From Ifrita kowaldi (Eukaryota > Chordata > Aves > Passeriformes > Cinclosomatidae): a stretch of DNA of 64,000 nucleotides. Made by a program: the position numbers and the translations under genes. This document shows, one piece after another, positions 36,632 through 49,569 of the stretch (position 1 is its first letter; every line of letters starts with the position of its first letter). The stretch lies in the NCBI GenBank assembly GCA_013398055.1, contig VZRS01007674.1, positions 250,653-314,652 of the forward strand. The letters are read 5' to 3'. The notes under the pieces are model-generated. The model was not told the origin of the DNA, ran no database searches, and saw only the letters and a list, made by a program, of their open reading frames with translations.

Positions 36632-39600
36632 CCAGTTTTAAAAATAATTGGTACATATTTCCTCACTTTCAAAACTGGTTATCTATTCAGAAGGGAAGTT
36701 GTGAATTTGCATATGCTCTCATCCTGAGAGTGAACTTCTTTGAGATTGGTGGGTGTGAAGTGCTGAAGAGCTGTAGCATAGACTCGTTCCAAAGGAGCAG
36801 AACATTTTTTTTGAGCAGGAGACAGTATTTTTAACCTGCTCCCTCAAAGCTGGACTGATGTTTGCTCAGCTGCTAACATGATTGTGGTGAAAGATACAAA
36901 TAACATAAAAAGGAAAAGCCAGTGCCTTGGTGAGCTTGATAGTAAATACATCCAACAATGTTACTATTATGAGGACACTTCCTTTTTTGGGAAAAAAAAT
37001 GCTACTCAGCACAACATCAGCAGAACTTCCTTTCCTTCCCAATTCTGTGTGAGATGAAACTTCACAATTTACAAGTCTGTGGTCTTTACAGTAAGCTGAT
37101 ATAAGCAATGCTGACTACATGCCTTGCCCAGTGGTGTGTGGCCAAGTGCATGTTAGTAAAGATGAAAACTCTTAGTGGTTTGGCCCAAATTCTTTTGGCT
37201 CCATAGGCAATCTTGTGCTGCGTGTCGGAATGGAAATTAAAATACTCTAAAATCCTACAGCCGAGTGCAGTTTTAGACTATAATACCAGGAGTGAGAAAG
37301 GAAGTTCTCACTCTGCAGGCAGACATCTCTACTGATTTCTCAGCAATTTGATGTTGCTTGGGATTGCCTGTCAGTAATAGTGTCCCTCTAAGGGTAAAAT
37401 TTGGCAGACTGATTTGAAAGAAATCCAGCAGAGGACAGCAAGAGTGGGGGAATGCCTAAACTCCAGTGCATTTCTCAAGATCAGTCTGGGAAGGTGCCAT
37501 TGATCTCAGTCTCCTGCCTCTGTAAATTTCTACCCTCTGAGAACTCTTTGGTGGGATGCTGCTGAGACAAGAGCCTTGGCTCTGATTTAATTGCTTGCTC
37601 AGCTGTGATGGGTTGCTGAGGTGCCAAGCTCATGGATGGTAATACGGGTCTCAATGGTATAAATGCAGCTAACAATATCAACAAGAGTGAAAATTACACA
37701 AATTTTATTCCACTCTCTTTTCCCTAGGAGCAAAAGACCTGAGGTTTGTTCTTTTTCTTATAATTTAAAACAAAGTCTACTGAAGGCAAGATTCCTTACT
37801 CAGTATGATCCTTGTGGTTAATGAATGGAAGTGAAAGCTCCTCAAAGGATCTTCAGCTTTTTATCTTTGCTGAATCTGTTAGCCATGGAGGTCACAAGAA
37901 CTTCAATGAACCTGTTTGTCTAGATGGGCTTAACTCATGCTAAAGTGTGGGTGTGAGGGCAAAATCTCAGTGAGCTTGAGTGGAGTTATCAAAAGGTGCG
38001 CTCACCAAGGGACACCTCTGAGGGCCTGGGCAAACCTCAGTGAGCAGCTGTGGGGGTGTCAGTGTCTCACTCCCTTTGAAACTGAAACACTAGGGAGACT
38101 AATGTCCTATGGGCTGATTTTTCCCAGGTTGCAGAAACCTGACGACTGCTGCTGTGGAACTGTAAAAGTTTGCTTAAAATTTGAGTCCTCACCACTCTGG
38201 AACAGCACTTTCCTGCCTTGCTTGGAAAGGGACAATGGCTTCCCTGCTCTGGAGACCATCAGCAGCTTTGTCCTCCATCATCATGTGCCTAAATGCCAGA
38301 GTGAATGTGAAACACTGGCTTTCAGGAACATGAAATCAAAGGGTGGACTGAAGTGGTGAGTGTGAGTGGGGAGAGAAAGCTGCTCTGGGAGGATGGTGTG
38401 CAGGCTGTTAAAGACACTGTTGTGAAAATAGGGAGGCTTGTGTATAAATCCCTGGGACAACTAGCGTGCATTTAGTACATTGAGTTGGGTAGTTTAAGTC
38501 AGTCGTGCAATCCTAGCTGCTGCACAGTATTTTCAAAGACCTTTGTAGGACAAAAAATGGACTTGTATTTTAAGTAAATGTGAGAATCTATTCTATGGTG
38601 CCTGATACTTCCTTCAGACTCCACATCTACACTGAGTGCTTTTCAGTCAGCCCATGTCACCTACTGTCCAAGTGCCAACTCCTTCAGTATTTTTTCTGTA
38701 TTAAAAAAACCCCCAAAGCCAAAAAAACAACAATCCACATCCCCAAACAGATAACTCTTTAAAATATGAAAGCTGTTTTGAAAAAGTTGACTACTAATCT
38801 GTTTTCTCAAAAGCTCAGCATTTAAAAAGTATCTGGCTCATCCTGGCTCTACAGACTCAGGCCCCACAGAGCCTGAACTTAAGAGTAGTTGGAACAGATT
38901 TTCAGGTACTGTGAATCAAAGTGGCCCTCCTGACAGAAATGTATCAGTGCCAGCCTGTGCTGTCTTAGGGTTTGTGTAAAGCAGGTCCCTTTAATAGAAA
39001 GTCAAAACCATGTTCTGTAAAGTAATTGCCTTTTGAACCTCAGCTAATGCTTGTGATTTTTTTTTCCACTCTTTAGTTGTTTTGACCTCTTATGTGAACT
39101 TGAGTAATGGTGCTGGGGAGGAGGAAAAAAACCTTTAAAAAGAGGAAAGTAACTCAAACCCATCTATTTTGAAATGATATGAAACAGCTGACTTAGTATT
39201 GCCAAATTCTTGTTTTAGAGCTGGTGAACATTTGTCTGTCCCTAATTCCTTCTTTTTTTATTATTTCTTTCAAAATGTTCTTTTATTATTGCAGCTTATG
39301 TGAACACGTAAATTCCTATAAGCCTGTCCTTTTCTGAACAGTTACGTTATGCTTTTCCTCCAAGAGATGCTGCTTAGACACTGATGTAGGGCTTCTCTGA
39401 GCATGTACCCCTCTGCTGTTCTCCCCCTGCCTCCCAGCCAATACTTTTTACTCTCTTCTGACCCTTTTGCTATTGTGAAGGAGCAGTATTGGGTCACAGT
39501 TCACTAAGTCCTCCTTAGGTGTAAAGTGGTGGAGTAACTACTACAACCTCTCCTCCCAGCCAAGGAAGCAGGAGGGTCTGTTTTGGAAATGTTTCCAAGC

Positions 39601-42179
39601 CAACAGCAGTCACATAGTTTTCTGCCAGCTTTCAGCTGGTGTGCAGTTCTGAAGATGCACAAGTTCTTTCATGGCAGGAACTTAAACAGCTGAAGAAGTC
39701 ATGCAGCAGTCCTTTCTCTCCTCTCAGAATAAACAAATCTTGCCGCACACCCTGATAGCAACACCAAAACAGTGTGTGACAACTTTTGCCATACTGCTGT
39801 GCATGGCAAGGTAGGACTACAAACACCCAAGACTCACGTCCTCTTTCATTTTGTTCCTAGGATCTCAAGTCTTGGCATTGCTGCTCTGCTTCCCAGAGAA
39901 AAGACAAAATCATTCTCCCTTGTTACCTATTTTGGATGGTGGTGTAAAAGCCCTCTCCTTCACCTGCCTCCATTCCCTCTCAGGAATGAAACTGCACTTA
40001 AAGCTTTCCTGCTTTTCTGAACAGGCTTTTCTCTCTCTTCCTTTCATTTGTTAACTGATAGTTAACTTTTCTTCTCAGTAGTGACCAGTTGCTTCAGTAG
40101 TATTCTCCTAGAAGCCTGAGGGACTGTATCTAACACTTCTTTGGCAGTACCCAAGGAATTTACAGCTTGAGCCTCTTAAAATGCTTACATCACTTGTTTT
40201 TGTCTTTTGCAGAGAACTACTAAAACAATAAAAATAATCTGGGAGCTCTAATTTGCCGTTCACTATTTGACATTTGCATTTCTGTTTCTGTTATAAACCC
40301 CGGCCAACCAGGCTTTAATCACATTCGTGTTTGATTGCTACATCTCACAGATCCAGTAGCTGTGCCACAGATGTTAATGGGAGACTTTCTGCAGCAGGCT
40401 TTAGCACAAGCAGAGGAAAATCTTCAGAATTTGTCCTGCTGATTCATTCTGTTGGTAACAGCTTCCTGGGTTTTCCTTCAAAACTTCCAACCTCGTTTTC
40501 CATTTCTTTAAATGAGAGTTGAATCGCTAAACTTTGCAAGAATTTTGAGTAGAGTCAGTTACACTGATAGTGTTTTTGGCATAATTTTTGCACAGATTAA
40601 TCTGTTCTCACTTGCTTGGGCTGGCATGGGGAGTACTCTGCATGCTGAGATGAGAGGATGCAGATTGTACTCACCTGGCTCAGCTTCCCTGCCCTGGAAT
40701 GCCTCTTCACTGCAGCCAGTCTGAACAAGATCCCAGCCCCTGTGGGGAACCGAGGTGTGAGCACAGCTACTGTGAGGGGCTCTTGACAACGATGGCTGGG
40801 TCCTCTCACAGAGAGCACACAGGACTGAACAAAAATTTTTCATCTTGTTTGTTTCTAAATTTAAAATAGCAACAAACAAAGCATGGTTGGACTGTCAGAA
40901 TTCTGGTTTTGGTTTTGTTCCTTGAAACTTCTAGTAAGACACCCTCATTTAAAGTGAAATGAATTAACATATTGTCACACCCATAGCAATGATATTTTTG
41001 GGGGTGACAAATAAAATTGGAAGGGTGTCTCCATCTGCCAGAAGGAATCACATGATTCTCTCCAGGGCAGCCTGCAGCCTTTAGTGTGTAGGACACAACA
41101 TCTAGACATAGACCCATAACCATGGCATATTTAGAGTGTGTTCAGAAGTGGATAGAAATATTTTGAGACTCTTTCAGGTTTTCTCAGAAAATGTACCTTG
41201 TTAACTAAAAATCTTTTAAGTAAATTTTACTGGTGTCACTCCTAAGCATAGCTGTGCAGTCAGGAATTGGAAGGAAAACCAGGATGATGGTATCCCTTAG
41301 CTAAAATAGCAGATGCATTATGCATATCAGATCCAAGAAGGGTAAACATGTGTCCAAGGTCACAGTCTCACCCTTGGCTGACTGAGGTCCTTAGGGGAAT
41401 TTTGGTTTTGCCAGAGTGTATTTAGAGACTCTGAGAGTTGCACATCATTTCCCAGGTGCCTCTTGTTTTCTAAAGTCCAGCTTGAGGCTTCATGTTCCAA
41501 ATTGCCTCTTTCATAATCAGCTTTGGCAGACTGTACTGCAGAAGTATTCTGTGTTTTAGTGGACCCTCCACACAGGAAAATCCCAACTTGCATTCCTGAA
41601 AAGAGACCGTAACTGAGAGGGGTGCTGCAGCAAGTACAGATGTGCATTATCAAGTATTGACAAATTTCTACTGATTTCTGTCTAGAACCAGAGAAATGCA
41701 TCTCTAAAAGGTCAATAAAAGGAAAAACTGTCACATTTTCGGAAGGGAATCAGCTGTGGCACAATTTAAGCTTGTCTTGATTATGGGTGAGAAGAATCTC
41801 ACTATAGTTTCAGAAACTGCCTTGAAGCATTGCAATGTGTTTTTCTTTTCCTCCTTTGTCACTTCCTATCTTTCTGAATAAGCTGCTTCCTGCTACCCCA
41901 GAACGGTCAGTGCCACTCCTTAATCTACAGTTAGGAATACAGACACGAGGGAAGGCGAGGGGATGAAATATGGTGTCAAGTTTGTATCTGCTCACATTTC
42001 ACACACTAAGGAGACAAGCCCCTTTGGCCAGTTGCCATGGGGAATTTTCTAGCAGAAGTAAATAAGTCAGAACAGAAAGAACTCAGATTCATACTACCCC
42101 AGCTGCAGAATGTCATTAAGTCTCAAAGGGTGCTATGTGCATTGTGTGAAAGGAATTTTGTAATCTGGCTGTAACTGTA

Positions 42180-42475
42180 GTTGCAAAACTATGTTTGAGT
42201 TTAAACCTTTATTTTGAACTTTTAATTGTTGGCTTGTTTCTTGCATTCGATTAAAGCACACGTCTTATAAATAGTTTCTATTTTTAAACCAGAAAAAGGT
42301 TTAGATTAAATGTTTCAATAGCAGATGAGTGGTTGATTTTTTTTGTTTTCTTGTTTCTTCCCATGCCAACTTTGATCTAATCTCAATTTCCTAATTCACT
42401 TTTAAAGGATGCTTGAAAAGGGAATTAAATCTACCAGGGCACTCAAAATATCATGTAGATAGCTTTTCATTTTAA
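42180..42475. promoter_or_regulatory. Candidate conserved non-coding element
   Basis: AT-rich, repeat-free stretch with GTTTAAAC, CGATTAAAG and several GATTAAA/TAATC words that resemble homeodomain and TCF-type sites. Evidence is only textural. Confidence 0.2.
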
Positions 42476-43909
42476 AGTGTTCATCATCCAACTTTCTGAT
42501 CCCAGTAATCTTCAGAAAATTGGAGCTAGGAGGGGCTGTTTTCTTTCTTCTCCCTCCCATTTTGGGTTTTTTTTTCCCTTAAAATGTCTCAGAAGAGAAA
42601 GCACAGCCACCTCCCTTCTACTAGCAGGATTTTTTTCTTCAGTTCTTTTTCAGTGTGAGTTACATGAGTGTGGCATCTGTGAAGCTGGTCCTGATATATA
42701 TGGGAGGAGGCTCATGCTGTGTCTTGTTCCAGAGGAGAAAATAGCTTCTGTTTTGGTGGGATGTCTTGTAGTGCTAGTCCCTTTTCTCTGATTTGGTGAA
42801 GGAATGGGGAATATGTATGCCTTTAGCACTAATTTTTGAAACAAAACCCATCACCTGAATGAAACAAGTATCTACTAGAAAAAGGCATTTTTAAAGTTGC
42901 CATTTAGTTGGTTTCTATGTCTCTGGAATAATATACAATGGCACAACTTACATGACAGCTTTTCTTTAAGTGGTTTGGATATCGTCTCTGTGGCAGTAGG
43001 TGCCATGAATAGCCAGGAGAAAGGCTGATGCCTGCAGAGCTGCAGTCATTAAACCACGGGTTCATACAGAGCTTTAGTGCATCAAGCAGCCCACACAAGG
43101 CTGTTTTAACCAGGGTGCTCTTTGAACCAACTGATCACTAAGGCTGTTGTAGTGACTGCAGTGTGCTTGGATGGCAGCAGGGCAGGGGCCCACATGGCTC
43201 CCACAAACCTTCCTCTTGCAGAGTATCATTGCTGCCAGGTCTGCCTTAGACTTGTCATGCCTGAGGAACCAAGGCTTGGCTTCATCACATGCTCCCAGTC
43301 TCATGTCCCCCATCCATAATGACATCTCCTCAACAAAAACTTCAACCTAAGCTTTAAACTGCTTTGTACTTGGTGGTCAGTGGGTAAAACTCAGGCCAGC
43401 TCCTAAGCATCCCGTGTGACACTTGCTGGCTCTGTCAAACCTTCCCTGCTACCCAGGGAAAGGGAGGTTAGAAATAAAAATACCACCTGGGTGGGAGGGA
43501 GAGCACACGTGTGTGTTTGTGTCATTGCCCATTAGCTCCCCGAGCTGCAGTTTGGTGGAACGTGTACCGAGCAGCACGCCAGGAGACAGTACATCCTGCT
43601 CCCAGCTCTTTCCCCCGACTATTTTTGTGCTCTCCACAACTGTTATTAAGCAAGACCACAGAGTATTTTTACAGCATAAGCAGAAGAGGTCTATGCTGCG
43701 TTTTAGGGCTGTGAACTGTCAATAACCCGTGCCGAAACATAGGGATATGTAATGACTTTATGCCATCTGAAGAACATGTCCTGGGATAAAAAGGAATTTG
43801 GATGTTGATAATATTTTGCAATGTTTGATCAAACAGTTTAGTTAGCCTTTGGATCCACCTCTTCTCCTTGTTTCATTTAAAATGCTTCTTATAAAGTTTT
43901 TAAAGGGTT

Positions 43910-43932
43910 TATTATCAGCATTTCTGATAATA
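43910..43932. promoter_or_regulatory. 9-bp palindromic stem with GATA cores
   Basis: TATTATCAG and CTGATAATA pair exactly around a 5-base loop. Each arm contains TTATC or GATAA, the core bound by GATA zinc-finger factors, set head to head. Palindromic GATA sites are known to bind both fingers tightly, but here spacing is wider, so function is uncertain. Confidence 0.45.
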
Positions 43933-44831
43933 GAGTTTTAATTTTACTTTGGTTTTGGTGCAGCAGGAGTCGTATGGGACATCCTAGACTGGGCACAAAG
44001 CAGTAACACAACAGATTGTTCCACCTAGGCTAATAGAGCCAAGCAAATGGAAATCTTATGACCTCAGCGTGGTGTGTCTGAGACTGGGCTTGGATCTCTC
44101 TTCTTCTGAGAGTCTCTACAATGTTATCGTTATTAGAGCTGACAAGCCAAAATATTTCTTCTGGATTTAATTGCTCTTACTATAATACTGGACACTTGTA
44201 AAATTGACAAATTTTAAGAATGCTTTTGCCCAAAATTTGAGCCAGTGTTATATTTACACCACTGTCTTCTTGGTTTGTTTTCTAAAGGACTTTAATTTTT
44301 TTATGCTTAAAATGCACGGCTCTGTATATTGCATATTTCAGCAGGATCTGTTGAACTTTAAAGTTAAAAATTTCTATCCTGAGTTATTTCCTATGCACAA
44401 CTAATTGTTATAGCTGAGTGAGAAACTTTTATTTTTGTTTTTGTATTCCATTTAGGCAACATTTTTAAGTTTTGGTGCCCAGTTTAAACCCTCTGGATGA
44501 CATTAAGTAACTGCATTTACAACACTCAAAATTTTGAAGGATTGCATTTCAGCAGGGAGATTTGGACAAGGTGGGATAGGTGGGTCAGTACAGTTTGTAG
44601 CTTATGAAGGAGGCAGCTGAAAACAAGAGGGGTTACACAGAGTACATGCTCAGCACTGTGCTCCTGAGGATGGACATAGGACTGTAATCAGGTGTGCTCT
44701 GGCGTATTTCTGTGCCTGTTTTTCGTGCTGTGGCAGTCCCTATATGGAAATTTCTTGGGCTGTTTAGATGTGGAACATATAGAAGACAGACTGCTGCCTC
44801 CTTTTGAGGATGTAATAGTCAAATTTCTCCC

Positions 44832-44849
44832 TTTTTTTTTTTTTTTTTT
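44832..44849. repeat. T18 homopolymer
   Basis: Eighteen consecutive T, the longest single-base run in the window. On the minus strand it would be an A18 tail, but no AATAAA lies close upstream of it, so a retrocopy origin is not supported. Confidence 0.9.
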
Positions 44850-45280
44850 GGTAAACCCAAGGTGATATCAGAATAAGTGATGGGAAAATTTGGCCTTTCA
44901 TTCCTCAGTTTTTTCTTAGTCTCAGTCCCAGTTGTACTCGTGTTTTGTACTGGGGATTACTGTCAATTAAAGCCCAATGTTTGGAAGAAGAAGGCTGGAG
45001 GGGAAAGAAGGAACTAAATTATCTCTGAGTTATTTGAGTACACTTTTAAAACATGGAGTAAGCACTAAGAGAAAGGAAGTTAATGAGCTATTTTTGTGAG
45101 ATGAGGCAGACAGTAGATTTTGAGGAGTGGAGCTGAAGTGGCCCATAGCAGACAAAGTCATTGTTGAAGAGCCCTGCTTCCTCTTTTGATATTAACTTAT
45201 CCCATTTTAGGAGATTTTTTGGTGGGTTTTCAATGTGGCAGCTGATGCAGAGTTAACAAAACCAAGTTAGAATTTCCCGT

Positions 45281-46460
45281 CATGTTTATGGTGGATGAAA
45301 GCGTAGTGTGTCAGGGCTGTGGGGGCAGAGGTGGCTGGATGAGCAGGCAGCCGGGGGTAGTGGAGACCACCCCTGTGTCCGCAGCACCGCTGGCCCCGCA
45401 GAGCTGGGCTGGGCCCGGGTGTCTCACTCCTGTCATTCAAAGTGAGTCACATTGCTGTGGTGTTATTTGGCTGATGTGCCTCAGCTGCTGGGCTGAGTAT
45501 TTACACCCAGATGAGTACGTGTGTGTGAGTGGAGCAAGCTAGGGAGCAACTGCAGAGTGGGTCAGCTGGCAGATGCTGGGCGAGACAGGGGCTGGGCTGA
45601 GCATCACCCAGGTGTGGGAGCGGGGTGAGCAGCAGGGTGTCTGTTTAGCTTCCTAGGATTGCACAAATGCATGGGGATGAAGAAGCTTTGTCCAAAATTT
45701 TCAAGTTCCTCTTTGACCCTTTCTGTAAAATGCAGGATTCTGAAATCCTGCTTCTTGCCATGCCTTTGTTTTCTTCTCTAAGGAAGAAATACTCCTGGAG
45801 GTGTATGAATGAGAGTCTTGATCCATGCCCCAGTCCCTCTCTGTGGTGTGGCTGGGGGCAAGGACCTTCTTCCTCAGGAGGCAGACAGCTCTGCTCTGTG
45901 CCCTGCCCACCTTTAACTCAGGAGTAGGAATAGCAAATCACAGCCTCTCCCGCTTTCCTTTCTAGCCACACCCTTTTCCCTTTCTTGCAGGAGGAGCAAG
46001 CCTCAGCCCCTTTGCAGAAATCTGCAGCCTTGCCAGGCTCCCCTCTTTCTCCCTCATCACCTGCCCGGTGCTGCTGCCAAACTTCTGTCATCCTTGCAGA
46101 GAGAACAAGATATTTTTTTCACTGAAGCAGCAGATTTTGCCTGCACACCCATAATGGTTGCTCTGACTCTGCTCCTGTCCTGGGTGCACTTCAGGATTTC
46201 TCCAGGCTCCCCATGTGGTCCCAGCTCCACGGGTGGCCTGGAGAAGATGGGTCAGTCTGGGAGTGAGGAGGGCTGCTTGTGCATTGCTAGGAAAGGTCCT
46301 GACCGTGGTGGGTAAGCCCCTGTGGGGAAAAAAGTGTCATCTGCCAGCAGATCCTCAGTGTGGTCTCCTGCTCGGAGCAGTGCAATGCAGAGTCCAGAGT
46401 GTGGGGATGGGATTTGACACTGACTTTTGCTGCCCTGGCTTGGACTGTCTGTCCTTTGCT
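45281..46460. other. GC-richer block, no gene identified
   Basis: Composition changes for about 1.2 kb to G/C-rich DNA with about ten CpGs in the first 350 bases, including GCCGGGGG and GCCCGGGT words. Plus-strand open frames of 86 codons (45282-45542, 45667-45927) and 99 codons (46215-46514) follow one another but in different frames and without recognisable domains. Pyrimidine-rich tracts near 45945-46060 could serve as splice acceptors. It may be an exon of a non-coding RNA or a bare composition shift. Confidence 0.35.
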
Positions 46461-48459
46461 GCTTGCAGTCTTCGCTGCCATTTTTTTGAGACCTTGAGAT
46501 TTTTTGTCAGTTGAGAAAAATCAGGGCTAATTTAAGTAGATCTTTTGTGCTAGCGCTACTCAGGATGCGTTTAGCTGAATGACACTGCTTTTTTTTACCT
46601 CCACCAGGCTTTCTCTTTCACAGATGTGAAACCTTTCATTGTCCCTTTCAAGAAATGCCACAGTGTTATTCACAGTTGTTAGATTACTGTTGTGAGTAAG
46701 GATTTTTGATGCGATGCCTCAGTATGGATTTGACAACATCCAACAACTTGTGATAACAGTTGCACACAATCCAGAGTGGCTCATTATGTTGGCTGGGAAA
46801 GAAAGAGTGATGGTGGTGTTGTCTTGCTTTTCCTTCACCTCAGGAATTAAAGAAACTGGAAAGGGGCTGTATGGATTTTATATAACAAGTTAATATTTTA
46901 AACATTTCTCTGTTTGTCTGGAATATGAGCTACCAGTACTTTTGTTGTTGCTGTTGCTAGGTTACATACAAGTGTTTCTTTATGAAGTGACACCCTTAAA
47001 AAAAGCCTAGACTATTTTGAAAGGTTTTGCTGAATCTTGTTTTCTCCTTTCAAAATTTTTTTAAAATCCTGCTCCCCTCTTTCTTCCCTGCACTTCCTCC
47101 CCAGGGCAAAGGGAGATCATAAAAAATTATTCTGTGACAATAAGTCTAGAAATAGCAAATGATGATAAAGAAAAAACACAAATGTTTGGTTTTGGGTAGG
47201 ACTGATTAGGATTGCTCTGATGTGTTGTAATTTTTGTGCACCCATCTTTACACAGATGCATCATCCAGCAGGGTGCATTTTTCATTGTGCATGCTGATCG
47301 CTTCAGTGCATGCCAGACCTCTGAAAAGTACCACAGTTTTTACTCCATAACAACATGTGAATTCTGAATAGATCAACTTTTAGGGAATATTTTTGTTTGT
47401 TTTGACCGTGGAGAAGTCGCTGCTGTTGCAAGTAATGGCTGCCCGTTTTAATACGGGGAGTGTTGGTCAGGGTGGCTAAAAGATCTGACTTCTGAAAATG
47501 TTTCTGAAGCCAGTGAGCCAAGTTTCATCCTGGCTAAACTCACATAACTTCCCAGCATTAGTGCTGCAGGAGTAGAGCCTGCAAGCAGCCGGTCCCTGTC
47601 AGGGGGGACAGCAGAGCCAGCCAGAGGAGACAGAGAGCTCAAAGCATCTTTTCCTCCAGGCACCCACTCTCCCAATGGGGCTCTGAGCTTTTTCCACCTT
47701 GTCTTCCAAAAGGTCTGCTGGTAAATGGGACAATAGTCCTGAGTATGTGCCTGCTAAAAATATTGTGAAAAGTGTGAGATGGCCAGGTGATCTGGGCAGC
47801 GTCACTGACACACTGGAGAATGTGCTTGGGGGGAACGAAAGCAGGGTGCTGGCTCTCTTAACAAGACTGAATTTGTTTTCCCCTAGCCCTTTGAAATCCT
47901 TCTGGCCAGAGGCTTTTAATTGCGATGTGCTTTGGAGGAAACGTAAAGCAACTTATGGTTAGGTTACATTATAGGTCCAAACAGGATATGTATCGAATAC
48001 CTGGAAGGAAAGTATGACGATTTTGGATTGCGAGGCAGCCCAGATTTTGCATAGAAATGCCATTTCAAAGCTCCAAGGCAGACACAACAGTTTTCCTGAA
48101 ATAATACCAGCAGTAATCCCTTCAAATATCCCCAAGTGTATTGGCTCACGCATGTTTTAAAATTCTTTCTCAGTTTTTTTATAAAAACTTGCATATTTCT
48201 CTCCCCTTCACCATATGAAAATCTTCTAAGAATTTTTTATGAGCTTTTGTAGACTTCAGCATAAGCCCTCCTTCCCCTCCCCTTCCTTACTTTCTAATCC
48301 AATTTAGTCAGATAGTTACTTCAAATCCCTTGGAGGCCTGTAGTTTGTTCATTCTCCCACAGTGCTGAGATTTCCCTCCAGCCCAGCTGGCAGGAGTTTT
48401 TAGAAATAACAATATCTCAGGGGGAAGGAGCTGAAGATTGAATGGGGTCTTTTGTCCAG
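46461..48459. other. Non-coding stretch, nothing firm
   Basis: Overlapping open frames of 64-87 codons on both strands at 47.3-48.2 kb look like mutual shadows. A (TTG)-rich patch lies at about 46943-46957. No repeat family was recognised. Confidence 0.5.
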
Positions 48460-48740
48460 GTCTCTATGAAGCCAGATTAATTATGCATTGCAGAACACAG
48501 TTTAAAGCTCTGAATTAGGTCCTCATTGCAATGAAAGGAGAGCACAGGCTTGAAAACTGAAAGAATTCCCATTTCTATCAGAGGGACAGACATATAATGA
48601 CTGAAAGCAGGAAGAATTTTTGAAAATTGCAATTAAACAGTATTTTGTATTTACCACTCAGTAGCAGTTGTCTTAAGCATTTACAAAAGTGATTCTTTGA
48701 CATTTTTTCACATGATCACTCCATAGGTGGCTGGACTTTG
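48460..48740. promoter_or_regulatory. Candidate conserved non-coding element
   Basis: AT-rich repeat-free stretch with TTAATTATGCATTGCA near 48479 and ATTGCAAT words near 48526 and 48628, which look like homeodomain, POU and C/EBP-type sites. Purely textural evidence. Confidence 0.2.
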
Positions 48741-49551
48741 AGGATTTTCAAGTCTTTTCTGTGTTACTAGGCTACTCTTTAAAGTACTTGTGCTTTGATG
48801 AATGAGAGGGGATTTTTTTTGGCCGGCACTTACCTGAATAGAGGTCTTTAAAGCCTCAGCAGTACAATTAGCAGTTGGTCAGATGATACTGATGGTACAG
48901 GAAAAAAGCGAATGGTTTTCTCCTTTACTTCTGGGGATTTTCTAAAGCTGCCTGACCCAGTGTGATGTGCAATAACAACATTTTTCTTGGTTTTCTAATG
49001 CACTTTAATTCCAGTTTGAGGAAAGTAGAACTCTTTCGTGGATAATAAGTCCATAATGCTATACAGCTGCCAAATAAAAAGTTGTCCACAGGCATTTGTA
49101 TTCATAAGGGCTCTTTCTGTCAGGGTGGGAGATTGTGTTTTGATAGGGGACTGGGGCCAAAAGAGGGATAAGGAAAAGGTTAGCTATGAAACCTCTTACT
49201 CTAGAAAAGCATAGTACTTTTAGATATGAACAAAATGAGATGGATAGAGTGTGAGCAAAATAAACTGATTATTTTCCTTTTTACCATCTCCTTGAAACCC
49301 CATGTATGGAATAACATGCTGCAAAATAACTCTACCATAACGAACTCTGCAGTTCAATAATTTTATTTAAAGATTACAAACTGTAAACATCCAAAGAGAT
49401 AGCCAAATGCATACTTAGAAAGATAGCAGTGTTTTGGGGCTGAGTAAATAATTTACTGAATCACACTAGAAAATCTGTAAGTAGAAGCTTTGTGTGGAAG
49501 TAATTTGATACAAATATTATGCAGGAGAAACATTTTTACAGAGCAAGCGCA

Positions 49552-49569
49552 CATTAATGAAAATTAATG
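49552..49569. other. 7-bp stem with GAAA tetraloop
   Basis: CATTAAT and ATTAATG pair around GAAA, a member of the very stable GNRA tetraloop class in RNA. Outside the stem CA and TG can pair further if a 3-base bulge is allowed. Short and possibly fortuitous. Confidence 0.5.

Larger units (their letters stand above)
33946..42179. other. Long non-coding stretch
   Basis: No supported gene in about 8 kb. Items seen are the inverted polyadenylation-signal pair at 34121-34135, AT-rich conserved-looking DNA at 34080-34640, a GT-rich patch at 36244-36272 and a hairpin at 36606-36631. Open frames of 140 codons (37937-38359, plus) and 124 codons (41360-41734, minus) overlap nothing recognisable and have no domain, so they are treated as chance. 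Confidence 0.5.
42476..45280. other. Non-coding stretch with GATA-type hairpin and T18
   Basis: No supported gene. A 9-bp palindromic stem of GATA-like sequence lies at 43910-43932 and an 18-T run at 44832-44849. Open frames of 100-104 codons at 42.5 and 43.4 kb overlap opposite-strand frames of similar size and resemble nothing known. Confidence 0.5.

Noticed and set aside
37937..38359. 140-codon plus-strand open frame
   Set aside because: Cys-rich translation without domain or splice context; expected by chance.
41360..41734. 124-codon minus-strand open frame
   Set aside because: No domain seen and no supporting context.
44832..44849. T18 as tail of a minus-strand retrocopy
   Set aside because: No AATAAA hexamer just upstream on the minus strand and no recognisable body.
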